Origin: Oceanispirochaeta sp963676905 | GTDB lineage: Bacteria; Spirochaetota; Spirochaetia; DSM-2461 | Direction of reading: 5' to 3' | DNA: 64,000 nucleotides | NCBI GenBank assembly: GCA_963676905.2 | Contig: CAXXVE010000001.1 | Span: forward strand, 4,340,001-4,404,000 | Shown: in pieces, positions 43,781 to 51,115 of the stretch | Numbering within the stretch: the first letter of the stretch is position 1 | How the letters are laid out: every line of letters starts with the position of its first letter | The notes under the pieces: model-generated | Told to the model about the DNA's origin: nothing | Seen by the model: only the letters and a program-made list of their open reading frames with translations | The model's database searches: none | Program-made: the position numbers and the translations under genes

Positions 43781-43996
43781 ATGGCTATTACTGGAGCAAG
43801 TAAGATTAAAGAGATACTGGTAAATGAGGAAGCAATGAAAATTGTACGCAAATACTTTCCAGGAATTGACGATTCAAGAATCAAGGCTGGGGCTGGGATG
43901 CCTCTCAAAACAGTCTTTTCATTTCCCCAGTCAAAAGTCCCAAAAGATGTAGCAGCAGCCTGCATTGAAGAACTGAAAAACGCAAAGATTGAATAG
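43781..43996 (+). CDS. small unknown protein with a LPG/FPG-type helical motif
   Basis: This 71-residue protein reads KIKEILVNEEAMKIVRKYFPGIDDSRIKAGAGMPLKTVFSFPQ. The pattern EA--IV-KY-PG with a later G-MPLK resembles a small domain sometimes found at the C-terminus of anaerobe enzymes; I cannot name the family. An AAGGAGAT site before the ATG supports expression. It lies 86 bases after the SDR gene in the same direction, so a partner or chaperone role for that enzyme is possible. Confidence 0.6.
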   Translation: MAITGASKIKEILVNEEAMKIVRKYFPGIDDSRIKAGAGMPLKTVFSFPQSKVPKDVAAACIEELKNAKIE

Positions 43997-44065
43997 GAAT
44001 CAATTACTGGATAGACAATCTGGATTTCCTACAATACAAATAACTCCCTTAAAGCTATAAATTAT

Positions 44066-44611
44066 ATGAAACTTAATTTTCTGATTATATCCCTATTGTT
44101 TATCGCAGTACTTAATATTTTTTCATTGGAAAACAGAATATTCTCTACAGATTTCCGCTTCTCTTCCATGGCACTAAAAAGCCATGGATTGGGGCTTGGG
44201 ATGACATATGAACAAAGGCTATTTGATCATATCTCTCTAACTATCAATATTGGCATGATGTGGTTTGAAACTAATGAGAGTGATGTTTATTGTAATACTG
44301 TCAATATCTCATGTATACCGAATATCTATTTATTAAGTCCCGACCTTAATAAACTCTATATTGGATTCGGCAGCGGTTGTGATTACTTACAATTCTGGGG
44401 AGAAAATATAAATATCCGCGAAAACCGTAATTTTATCCCATATCTGGCAACACTTGCAGGCTGGAAACAATACATAAAAAAACGATTCTTAGTTGATCTA
44501 TATGTAGGATACAATTACCTTTTAACTGATGGGAGAACCTCCTTTGATTCATCTTCAAGATATGGGAAATATGGCTTTCAGTATGGTTTTTCATTTCACT
44601 ATATATTTTAG
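44066..44611 (+). CDS. small outer-membrane beta-barrel-like protein
   Basis: This 181-residue protein begins with a signal peptide (MKLNFLIISLLFIAVLNIFSLE). Alternating hydrophobic strands rich in Tyr, Gly and Phe follow, with a C-terminal aromatic residue (FSFHYIF) typical of outer-membrane barrels. The size suits eight strands. No specific family is recognised. The ribosome site is weak. Confidence 0.6.
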   Translation: MKLNFLIISLLFIAVLNIFSLENRIFSTDFRFSSMALKSHGLGLGMTYEQRLFDHISLTINIGMMWFETNESDVYCNTVNISCIPNIYLLSPDLNKLYIGFGSGCDYLQFWGENINIRENRNFIPYLATLAGWKQYIKKRFLVDLYVGYNYLLTDGRTSFDSSSRYGKYGFQYGFSFHYIF

Positions 44612-44785
44612 AAATGCACTTTTTATTAACAACTAAAAGTATATTTATATAGATTCCTGCAGGCTGCTTGGAATTGAGTTAATTTAAGTTGGATTATTCG
44701 ACGCAAATACATTTCGGAAAATTTAACTTAGAGTTGGAAGGAACGATATAGAATAAAACGCTCCTTTTAAGAACCGAATCAATTA
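44612..44785. other. short gap between convergent island genes
   Basis: AT-rich spacer between the convergent barrel and Omp85-like genes. No clear terminator was found. Confidence 0.3.
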
Positions 44786-45985
44786 CTATAATTGGAATCC
44801 GATATTCGCCTGTATTTGTTCCTCCATTGTATTTAAATTTAAACCATACGTGATTGATACCGCTGGAATTGCGACCTTCTTAAAACATAAAGTCAAACTT
44901 GAAGCAGGGCCATAAAAATATTCAGAGTCGCCACTTATCCCATCAAAATAACCAGCTGTAAAAGTAAGGGGTAATGCAATATAAGACCAATTTAAGTCAA
45001 ACAACACAGGAGTGACAGTTATATTACCCTGGAACACTACATTTGCATGGACATTTTCATGAATTGAACATGGTAGAATGACAGATTTTAACGAAGGACT
45101 AAGTAAGTCGTCGCCCATATATAATATATTATTTAATGATGTAGATATCTGCAAACGTGAAATGATCTCGCTACCCCATGAAACACTTGATCTGGCTAAA
45201 TATCCAGTTTCAAAGTCTTCACTGAAAAGTGTTGATCTAACATTTAAACCTGCCGTAATTCCATTGCTGAAATATGTACTGTAGTACCTATTATCAAATG
45301 AGAAATCAATTTCAGGTGAGAACGAGATAACTGGAGAGTTATTGTTGATATTTAATGTTTCTATCGTTGTTTTTAAATAAATGCCCCAAGGTGCATCCTC
45401 CCATCCGACTGTTAAACTGGCATTGCCCTTAAGACAATCAAACTCATCCAATACAGAACCAGAGGGATCAATTATTTTTGAGATTTCATTGGAAAACAAC
45501 AGACTGCCGCCAATACTGAATGCACTGCCTCCTATATAATTATGGTAATAATTTACCATACTGAGTTGACTATCAGCGCTGAATAGTCCACCAATAAAGA
45601 ACTGATCACCTGTCCCGAAAAAATTACTTTCAATCAAAAAAACACCCGCAGAGAATCCTCCATTACTGACCTGAACGATTGGAATGGGGATGATGGAAAA
45701 CTTTTCATCTAATGTTAAATTAACTATCGCAATATTGTCGTCAACTTCAATCGTAACCACAATACTTTCATCAACAAATAGACCGCTTTCAAGTATTCTT
45801 TGATGAATGTCATCTGCTGTAATCGAAGGGATCTCATCGCCGACATGAAACCCTATAATATTATAGATTGTTTCATTCTTTGTTTTTTTCAGATTACCAA
45901 TAATATTAATCGAACCAATTTCAACTGCATCAACACTTATTGCAGCTGTAAACAAAGTAATAATTAAAACGATATATTTATTCAT
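44786..45985 (-). CDS. mini-Omp85: one POTRA domain plus beta-barrel
   Basis: This 399-residue exported protein has a signal peptide (MNKYIVLIITLFTAAISVDA) and a single POTRA-like domain of about 75 residues (IGSINIIGNLKKTKNETIYNIIGFHVGDEIPS ... ILESGLFVDESIVVTIEVDDNIAIVNLTLDE). A long beta-strand-rich C-terminal part follows. This is the layout of the Omp85/BamA/FhaC superfamily but with one POTRA and a barrel of only about 300 residues. Function could be protein insertion or secretion. No passenger gene for a two-partner system is adjacent. Confidence 0.65.
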   Translation of the reverse strand: MNKYIVLIITLFTAAISVDAVEIGSINIIGNLKKTKNETIYNIIGFHVGDEIPSITADDIHQRILESGLFVDESIVVTIEVDDNIAIVNLTLDEKFSIIPIPIVQVSNGGFSAGVFLIESNFFGTGDQFFIGGLFSADSQLSMVNYYHNYIGGSAFSIGGSLLFSNEISKIIDPSGSVLDEFDCLKGNASLTVGWEDAPWGIYLKTTIETLNINNNSPVISFSPEIDFSFDNRYYSTYFSNGITAGLNVRSTLFSEDFETGYLARSSVSWGSEIISRLQISTSLNNILYMGDDLLSPSLKSVILPCSIHENVHANVVFQGNITVTPVLFDLNWSYIALPLTFTAGYFDGISGDSEYFYGPASSLTLCFKKVAIPAVSITYGLNLNTMEEQIQANIGFQL

Positions 45986-46770
45986 ATTTTCTCCTATATG
46001 TCTTTCCTAACGGATATTCCTCTTTACATTCTGTGATTCAATTGACATGACATATTCTCAGATGTAACAAAATATTTGAATACATATTTATGTTACATCA
46101 ACATGAGATGTTTATTCATGTCATTCAATTTTATGGTTAGATTAGTGGTCTATCATTATGTCAGTTGCTAAATAGATACACTCGATAAAGCTTTTGAAGC
46201 TTCTCGACAAACTCGATGGTAATATTAGTTTTCCCCATAATTCTTTTGATCCTTATCATGTAACATTTTTTTTTAATCCGTCACGATTACTACAACAACT
46301 TTCTTACCAAAATATGTCTATTATAAATGAATATTATCTTAATTCAATCGACAAAACTGCAACATTCTGATAGATATTGAACAGTTTCAATTATTATGTT
46401 GCATTACTTATCAGAAAATTACTTTTCAAGCGAATTTTTCATCAGTAGTATTGGTCCTGGAAAGATTTATTTTGATGAATATTAGAAATTGAAAAGCAAG
46501 AAAACATTCCCGGCAGAGAACTGATCCAAACTAAATTTTCAGATTAGTCTTCCGAAGGCATCATTTATTCTTCTTTCGATATAATTATCATTGGAGAAGG
46601 TATCAAATTCATGCAATATATCGAAGTCTGTAACACCGGGAATAGTCTGACGCCAATATCGACGCCCTTATTATACGAACCCAGTAGCTTAATATGGAAA
46701 ACATACCACATAAGTACTAATGCACAGCCCTATACAGCTCCTTATGAAGTACAAAACAGGGGTTGCCGAA
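45986..46770. other. gene-free, AT-rich right arm of the island
   Basis: This is a stretch of about 785 bases without an intact gene. Short open segments with protein-like composition occur near 46165-46370 and 46385-46485 on the plus strand but lack starts and are broken by stops, so they may be remains of a decayed gene. A TGACGCC/CGACGCC repeat pair at 46648-46666 mirrors the one near the tRNA. Confidence 0.4.
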
Positions 46771-46822
46771 TTGAGGGGCTAGTGGTCGCAAGGCTGTGCT
46801 GGTTCAAGTCCAGTCTACCGCA
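46771..46822 (+). repeat. 52-bp direct repeat of the tRNA-Leu 3' end (attachment-site copy)
   Basis: It is identical to tRNA-Leu positions 40275-40326, from the anticodon loop to the discriminator A. The sequence before it does not restore the 5' half of a tRNA, so it is a fragment and not a functional tRNA. Confidence 0.9.
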
Positions 46823-46833
46823 AACAAGTTTTT

Positions 46834-46878
46834 AACCCGTTTACCAAATACCTCGGTAACCGGGTTATTTTTTTTATA
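46834..46878 (+). terminator. terminator copy following the 52-bp repeat
   Basis: AACCCG-t-TTACC pairs with GGTAA-c-CGGGTT around a loop containing AAATACCTC, followed by ATTTTTTTTT. The loop is the same as in the tRNA terminator, showing that the terminator was duplicated along with the tRNA end. Confidence 0.8.
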
Positions 46879-46891
46879 ATCAAACTCAAAC

Positions 46892-47078
46892 ACTGGACTT
46901 GAACTGGAAGTCCGGCCGTGAATACGTGCAACGGCAAACCGGCAGGCCCTTCGGCCCTATGCGAGAAATCAACGGAGCTGTATTACAGCTCTGGTAGACC
47001 AAAGGATATTTGGTTTAGGACTGGAAGAGGGCCGGAAATAAGTCAGCACGATGCTGACGAATGAACGGCAAGTCCAGT
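46892..47078. other. hairpin-rich structured element between two tRNA-end copies
   Basis: ACTGGACTTG (46892-46901) is the exact reverse complement of CAAGTCCAGT (47069-47078), so a 10-bp stem closes 187 bases. Inside are TCCGGCC pairing with GGCCGGA, and hairpins GGCC-CTTC-GGCC, GAGCTGT-A-TTACAGCTC, CCAAA-GGATA-TTTGG and GTCAGCA-CGA-TGCTGAC. No protein is encoded. It looks like a folded RNA or a recombination substrate. The closing stem uses the T-arm sequence of tRNA-Leu. Its class is unknown to me. Confidence 0.5.
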
Positions 47079-47088
47079 CTACCGCATT
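47069..47088 (+). repeat. 20-bp third copy of the tRNA-Leu 3' end
   Basis: It is identical to 40309-40328, covering the T arm and 3' acceptor strand and the next two bases. It is followed by a third version of the tRNA terminator. Confidence 0.85.
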
Positions 47089-47097
47089 CGTATTTAA

Positions 47098-47133
47098 AAC
47101 CGGGAAGCAAATACCTCGCTTCCCGGTTTTTTT
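47098..47133. terminator. terminator copy after the third tRNA-end fragment
   Basis: AACCGGGAAGC pairs perfectly with GCTTCCCGGTT around the loop AAATACCTC, followed by TTTTT. It may originally have been the tRNA-Leu terminator before the insertions. It now also separates the island from the convergent nitroreductase operon. Confidence 0.85.
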
Positions 47134-47154
47134 ATTTTATAATCCGTTACAGAA

Positions 47155-47433
47155 TCAGATAATATCAACAAGCATTTCCACTGCTTCATCCAGCATATTC
47201 TGAAAGGCCGCATCATCGCTCATGCTGCTCTGCCGCCCCTCTTCTATGAGGTGTATCAGCTCTTTAAGACCGGATGATTTTTCATCCCCTGCTTCCACAA
47301 GCACGCTTGAAAGCCTTTTAGCCCCTTCAATAAGGCGCATGGGGCCGTAGGATGCAGGCTCTTCGCTTAACCGGGCGGCGCTGCTTACAAGATAAGCCAG
47401 CAGGGCATATAGTTCCTCGTTCTTCAGATTCAT
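47155..47433 (-). CDS. small helical protein (DUF6092-like)
   Basis: This 92-residue helical protein (LYALLAYLVSSAARLSEEPASYGPMRLIEGAKRLSSVL ... FQNMLDEAVEMLVDII) resembles the DUF6092 proteins that accompany nitroreductases. Its ATG overlaps the nitroreductase stop by 4 nt, so it is coupled to it. No function is known. Confidence 0.6.
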   Translation of the reverse strand: MNLKNEELYALLAYLVSSAARLSEEPASYGPMRLIEGAKRLSSVLVEAGDEKSSGLKELIHLIEEGRQSSMSDDAAFQNMLDEAVEMLVDII

Positions 47434-47960
47434 GCTTCCCCCCCCCAGCCGTTATATCTAACGACTTCTGCCAGAGGCTTGCGGGGAACGCTCCTGCCCT
47501 CACCTGCGGGATAGCCTGCAGCAATCAAATTCTCAAGATGGATATACTCCGGAAGGTTTAGAATCTTCCGGACGGCACTCTCTGTATAGGATTTGATGGC
47601 ACAGGTTCCCAGTCCGGCATCTACAGCGGCAAGCATTAGGTTCTGAGCTGCCATGGAAGCATCCATAATACAGCCGTAATCCTTATAGTGCTTTCCAGAC
47701 TTTCTGGATTCGGCATACTTGTAGTCGGAGCAGATTGCAATAACAGCCTTCGGATCACCGCTCATGCCGGGACTGAACATATTGATCTTCTTTACAAGAG
47801 CAGGATCATCGGCCACCACAAAGCGCCAGGCCTGGAGATTGCTAGCCGAAGGAGCCTGTATGGCGGCTTGGATCAGGGAATCAAGAAGTTCTCTTGGAAC
47901 AGCTTGTTCCGAGAACTTCCTTATGCTGTGTCTTTCGCTTATGACTTTTGAAAATTCCAT
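47430..47960 (-). CDS. nitroreductase family protein
   Basis: This 176-residue FMN-dependent oxidoreductase has the N-terminal ISERHSIRKFSEQAVPRELLDSLIQAAIQAPSASNLQAWRFVV, the FMN-binding RHSIR and PSASN motifs, then AAQNLMLAAVDAGLGTCAI. It is of the short type and reduces nitroaromatics, quinones or flavins in the cytoplasm. A GAGGAAG site precedes the ATG. It lies just outside the island's distal end. Confidence 0.92.
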   Translation of the reverse strand: MEFSKVISERHSIRKFSEQAVPRELLDSLIQAAIQAPSASNLQAWRFVVADDPALVKKINMFSPGMSGDPKAVIAICSDYKYAESRKSGKHYKDYGCIMDASMAAQNLMLAAVDAGLGTCAIKSYTESAVRKILNLPEYIHLENLIAAGYPAGEGRSVPRKPLAEVVRYNGWGGEA

Positions 47961-48158
47961 TTATCTTCCTCGATGATTAAATCTTCTAAATTCCACACAT
48001 AAAAGGATTTCTATGCTGCTGGTGCAGGTTGAAACAGCCCCTCTGAAGGCAATGAACAGCCTGGTACAGCTGCATATCTGACCTTTTTGATGAAATATTT
48101 TTATTCGTTTTGATATTCTACTAAACTATAAAATAAAAAACCGTTCTCACGGACTTTT

Positions 48159-48197
48159 AAAATATGTATAGATGCACACTACAGGAAGGTAGGAAAA
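48159..48197 (+). promoter_or_regulatory. regulon operator copy 1 (before the ABC importer operon)
   Basis: This 39-bp element matches the reverse complement of 60209-60247 at 33 of 39 positions. The core is TGTATARATGCACACTACA, followed by a GTAGGAAAA block. It ends 217 bases before the binding-protein ATG. The likely ligand is the PucR-type regulator encoded at 53834. Confidence 0.7.
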
Positions 48198-48333
48198 ATA
48201 GTAAAAATGGATTCTCAAATGGCATATTCAGAGGGAATTCCTTAAAACTAACGGAAGCTCACAAATCCGAGACACGAAAATGTATTATCTACAATAATGT
48301 AAAAAACAGGGAGGCAGATATTCAAGTCCAGGG

Positions 48334-48352
48334 ATGTATACATGCACATTGC
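48334..48352 (+). promoter_or_regulatory. partial regulon operator copy 2
   Basis: It has the same orientation as the 48159 copy and matches its ATGTATAnATGCACAnT core at 16 of 19 positions. It lies 62 bases before the binding-protein ATG. The GTAGGAAAA block is missing. Confidence 0.55.
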
Positions 48353-48413
48353 TGATTTTTTTGATCATACATAAGGTAAGCACAAACCCCGTACATTTAT
48401 TGGAGGTACGTAG

Positions 48414-50033
48414 ATGAAAAAGATAGTAACAAGATCTATCATGGCTTTTTTTATGTTTGCCATGGTTGCACTGCCGATGTTCGCCGCAGGACAGGGTGAA
48501 ACCCCTTCTGCTTCAGAAGCCCAGGGTTCTGATGACACATTCCTTTATATATCACAGCAGCTGGTCAACACAATTGACCCTGCCAAAGTAAAAGATGAAA
48601 CAGAGATCATTGCAGCGGTAAACCTCTATGATCCCCTTTTCTATCCCGATGTAGAGAACGGATCAATGGACCCTGCTCCCCATATTGCTACAGCATACAC
48701 TGTCAGCGATGACGGAACCGAATATACAATGACAATCCGTGATGATGTTGTTTTCCAGAGCGGAAACACTCTCAGCGCCGCCGACGTTGTGTACTCCATG
48801 GAAAGAATGGTTGCCATCAATCAGGGAAATGCCTGGCTGTGGAGCAATATTCTCACTGAGATAAGTTCTCCCGATGCAACAACAGTTGTATTCAAACTGG
48901 ACTCCCCCTATGCACCTTTTATCTCTTCCCTGACCCAGCTTTACATCGTAGACAGCCAGCTGCTCAAGGCAAACCTTGCAGATGGAGATTTCGGTGATAA
49001 CGGAGACTACGGACAGGCTTATATCTCTGAGAACAGCAGCGGTTCAGGCCCCTATGTTCTGTCAGACTGGAACAGACAGTCCTACCTGGACTTCACAGCC
49101 TATGACAACTACTGGAAAGGCTGGTCTGAAGGACAGATTAAAAAAGCAAGAATGCAGACCATTCTTGAAGAAGCGACAGTAAAGACTCTGCTCGTATCAG
49201 GACAGGCTGACATGGTTCACCAGTGGCTGGCAGTTTCCGCCTTCACCGATATGGCGAAAAACGAGAATATCAAGGTGGCATCCGCTCCCAGTGCCAAACT
49301 GCAGTACTTCCCCATGAACACAAAACTGGCTCCTACAGACGATATCAATGTCAGAAGAGCCATTGCCTATGCATTTGACTACACCTCTGCTCTTCGGGAT
49401 ATTCTCGGTGGAGCCAACCCCGCAGCAGGTTTTGTACCCACCGTAGTTCCCGGTCATGCAGAAGGCGTCACACCCCTGACACAGGATGTTGAAAAGGCAA
49501 AAGAGTACCTGGCCCAGTCCAAATATGCAGGACAGGAGATATCTGTAACCTTTATGTACCTTGCAGATACTGTAGAACAGCGCCAGTTCAGCCAGCTTGT
49601 GGCTGCCAACCTGCAGGCCATCGGCATTAAAGTGGTTCCCAAGCCTGTAACATGGGCCCAGGTAACGCAGTCAGCCTCTTCCATTGAGACTACAGCCAAC
49701 CTGACCGTTATATCAGACTCACTCAAGTACCCCCATGTGGACAGCCACACCTACGGCATCCTCCACTCTTCAACAGCCGGAAGCTACCGGTCCATGCACT
49801 GGGCTGCAACTCCCGCCATTGACAGAGTTCTCGAAGAGGCCAGAAAGGCAACCGATCCTGAAGAACAGAAGGCCCTTTACGAAGAGTCTCAGGTTATGGC
49901 CGCCGACCAGGTTCCCGCCGTATTTGTAGCCAACCCGACTCACAGGGTAGCAATGAGAAAGAACGTTGAGGGATACACCTATGTAGGCCTCATGGGATAT
50001 GACATCAATTTTTACAGTTTAACTGTTAAATAA
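48414..50033 (+). CDS. peptide/nickel-type ABC transporter substrate-binding protein
   Basis: This 539-residue protein belongs to solute-binding family 5 (OppA/DppA type). A signal peptide ending in MFAAGQGE is typical of spirochaete binding proteins. Family segments follow: DPLFYPDVENGSMDPAPHIATAYTVSDDGTEYTMTIRDDVVFQSGNTLSAADVVYSMERM and DDINVRRAIAYAFDYTSAL. It captures an oligopeptide, opine or similar ligand in the periplasm for the two permeases and two ATPases encoded downstream. A hairpin followed by T residues separates it from the permease genes, consistent with excess production of the binding protein. Confidence 0.93.
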   Translation: MKKIVTRSIMAFFMFAMVALPMFAAGQGETPSASEAQGSDDTFLYISQQLVNTIDPAKVKDETEIIAAVNLYDPLFYPDVENGSMDPAPHIATAYTVSDDGTEYTMTIRDDVVFQSGNTLSAADVVYSMERMVAINQGNAWLWSNILTEISSPDATTVVFKLDSPYAPFISSLTQLYIVDSQLLKANLADGDFGDNGDYGQAYISENSSGSGPYVLSDWNRQSYLDFTAYDNYWKGWSEGQIKKARMQTILEEATVKTLLVSGQADMVHQWLAVSAFTDMAKNENIKVASAPSAKLQYFPMNTKLAPTDDINVRRAIAYAFDYTSALRDILGGANPAAGFVPTVVPGHAEGVTPLTQDVEKAKEYLAQSKYAGQEISVTFMYLADTVEQRQFSQLVAANLQAIGIKVVPKPVTWAQVTQSASSIETTANLTVISDSLKYPHVDSHTYGILHSSTAGSYRSMHWAATPAIDRVLEEARKATDPEEQKALYEESQVMAADQVPAVFVANPTHRVAMRKNVEGYTYVGLMGYDINFYSLTVK

Positions 50034-50042
50034 TTATTTACA

Positions 50043-50085
50043 GGACTGCCCCGGGCCCTGACAGGGTTCCGGGTCAGCCCTTTTT
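50043..50085 (+). terminator. intra-operon hairpin/attenuator after the binding-protein gene
   Basis: GGACTGCCCCGG pairs with CCGGGTCAGCCC with two mismatches and is followed by TTTTT. It sits between the binding protein and permease genes, where a partial terminator would lower permease expression. Confidence 0.65.
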
Positions 50086-50103
50086 CAAGAAGAAGGATGA
50101 TCG

Positions 50104-51105
50104 ATGAGGAAAGAATTAATACACAGAATATTTGAAATGATACCCACATTGATTGGTTTGTCTTTGCTTATCTTTGCTCTTACAAGAATAATACCGGGAG
50201 ATTCTGTCAAACTGGCTGCCGGTATGGATGCGACTCCCGAGCAGATTGCCCAGCTCACAGAGAAGATGGGGCTGGACCAGCCGGTTTACATGCAGTACCT
50301 GAACTACCTGGGCGGAATATTCAAAGGAGACTGGGGCTACTCTCTGAGAACCCAGCATAATGTCTACCAGGATATCCGCGAAAGCTTTGCGGCGACCTTT
50401 GAACTCTGTCTTGTCGGAATGTTCATCGCCATTATTCTGGGAGTCCCCCTGGGCGTGATCGCGGCAGTCAGAAACAACAGGTTCGCGGACCATCTTATCC
50501 GGGTACTCTCACTGTCGGGAATTGCCATACCGAGGTTCTGGCTCGCAATTCTTCTCCAGTTTGTTTTCAGTTATCTTCTGGGGATCATGCCGGTTATTGG
50601 ACGCGGAAATATTATCCCTGCAAATATTACAGGACTCTGGCTGCTGGACAGTCTGCTGACACTGAATTTCCCTGCATTTTTTGACAGCCTCAAACACATT
50701 ATCATTCCGGCTGTCTCCCTTGCCATTGCCTCAGCAGCCCAGATAATGAGGCTGACAAGAACAAACATGATGGAACAGCTTAACAAAGAGTATATTGTTG
50801 CGGCCAAGTCATACGGACTGCCCAAAAACATTATTATCAATCAATACATGCTTAAAAACGCATTTATCACAATTTTATCTGTCATCGGAATGCAGTTCGG
50901 CTCACTGCTTGGAAATGCATTCCTTGTTGAAACCGTCTTCGGCTGGCCCGGTATGGCCTCATACAGCATCGCCGGCCTTATGTACAAAGACTACAACGCC
51001 ATTATCGGAGTAACTCTGGTAATCGGGATAATTTTTGCCATTATCAACCTTGTGGTGGATCTGATCTACAGTTTTCTGGATCCCCGCATACGTTTGGGAA
51101 AATAA
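50104..51105 (+). CDS. ABC transporter permease (DppB/OppB type)
   Basis: This 333-residue inner-membrane protein has six helices with the BPD_transp_1 fold: MIPTLIGLSLLIFALTRIIPGD at the N-terminus, GDWGYSLRTQHNVYQDI, and the EAA-type coupling loop MMEQLNKEYIVAAKSYGLPKNIIINQYMLKNAF. It forms the translocation channel with the next gene product. The start follows AAGAAGGATGATCG. Confidence 0.94.
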   Translation: MRKELIHRIFEMIPTLIGLSLLIFALTRIIPGDSVKLAAGMDATPEQIAQLTEKMGLDQPVYMQYLNYLGGIFKGDWGYSLRTQHNVYQDIRESFAATFELCLVGMFIAIILGVPLGVIAAVRNNRFADHLIRVLSLSGIAIPRFWLAILLQFVFSYLLGIMPVIGRGNIIPANITGLWLLDSLLTLNFPAFFDSLKHIIIPAVSLAIASAAQIMRLTRTNMMEQLNKEYIVAAKSYGLPKNIIINQYMLKNAFITILSVIGMQFGSLLGNAFLVETVFGWPGMASYSIAGLMYKDYNAIIGVTLVIGIIFAIINLVVDLIYSFLDPRIRLGK

Positions 51106-51115
51106 GGAAAAGAGA

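Larger units (their letters stand above)
40275..46822. mobile_element. genomic island inserted at the tRNA-Leu 3' end
   Basis: The last 52 bases of tRNA-Leu (40275-40326) are repeated exactly at 46771-46822, bounding about 6.5 kb. The enclosed DNA is visibly more AT-rich than its surroundings, its genes are more loosely spaced, and they encode accessory functions (reductase, Crp, TetR, SDR, outer-membrane proteins). The tRNA copy at 40243 is intact and the distal copy is only a 3' fragment, as expected after site-specific integration. No integrase, relaxase or transposase is visible, so the element is either decayed or mobilised by an enzyme encoded elsewhere. Confidence 0.75.
47961..48413 (+). 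promoter_or_regulatory. regulatory region before the peptide ABC importer operon
   Basis: This gap of about 450 bases has no convincing gene. It contains two copies of the regulon motif described at 48159 and 48334, and must contain the promoter for the importer operon. AT-rich segments near 48110-48135 could supply a -10 (TATAAA). Confidence 0.5.

Noticed and set aside
46771..46822. Possible second tRNA-Leu gene
   Set aside because: Only the 3' half matches. The upstream bases do not form the acceptor 5' strand, D arm or anticodon stem, so it is an attachment-site remnant.
46611..46835. Open frame of 74 codons on the plus strand crossing the tRNA-Leu fragment
   Set aside because: Its last third is the copied tRNA sequence, it has no ribosome site, and the translated product has no protein-like pattern.
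48164..48355. Open frame of 63 codons before the ABC importer operon
   Set aside because: It begins inside the operator motif and covers the second copy; the region is better explained as regulatory DNA, and no ribosome site is present.
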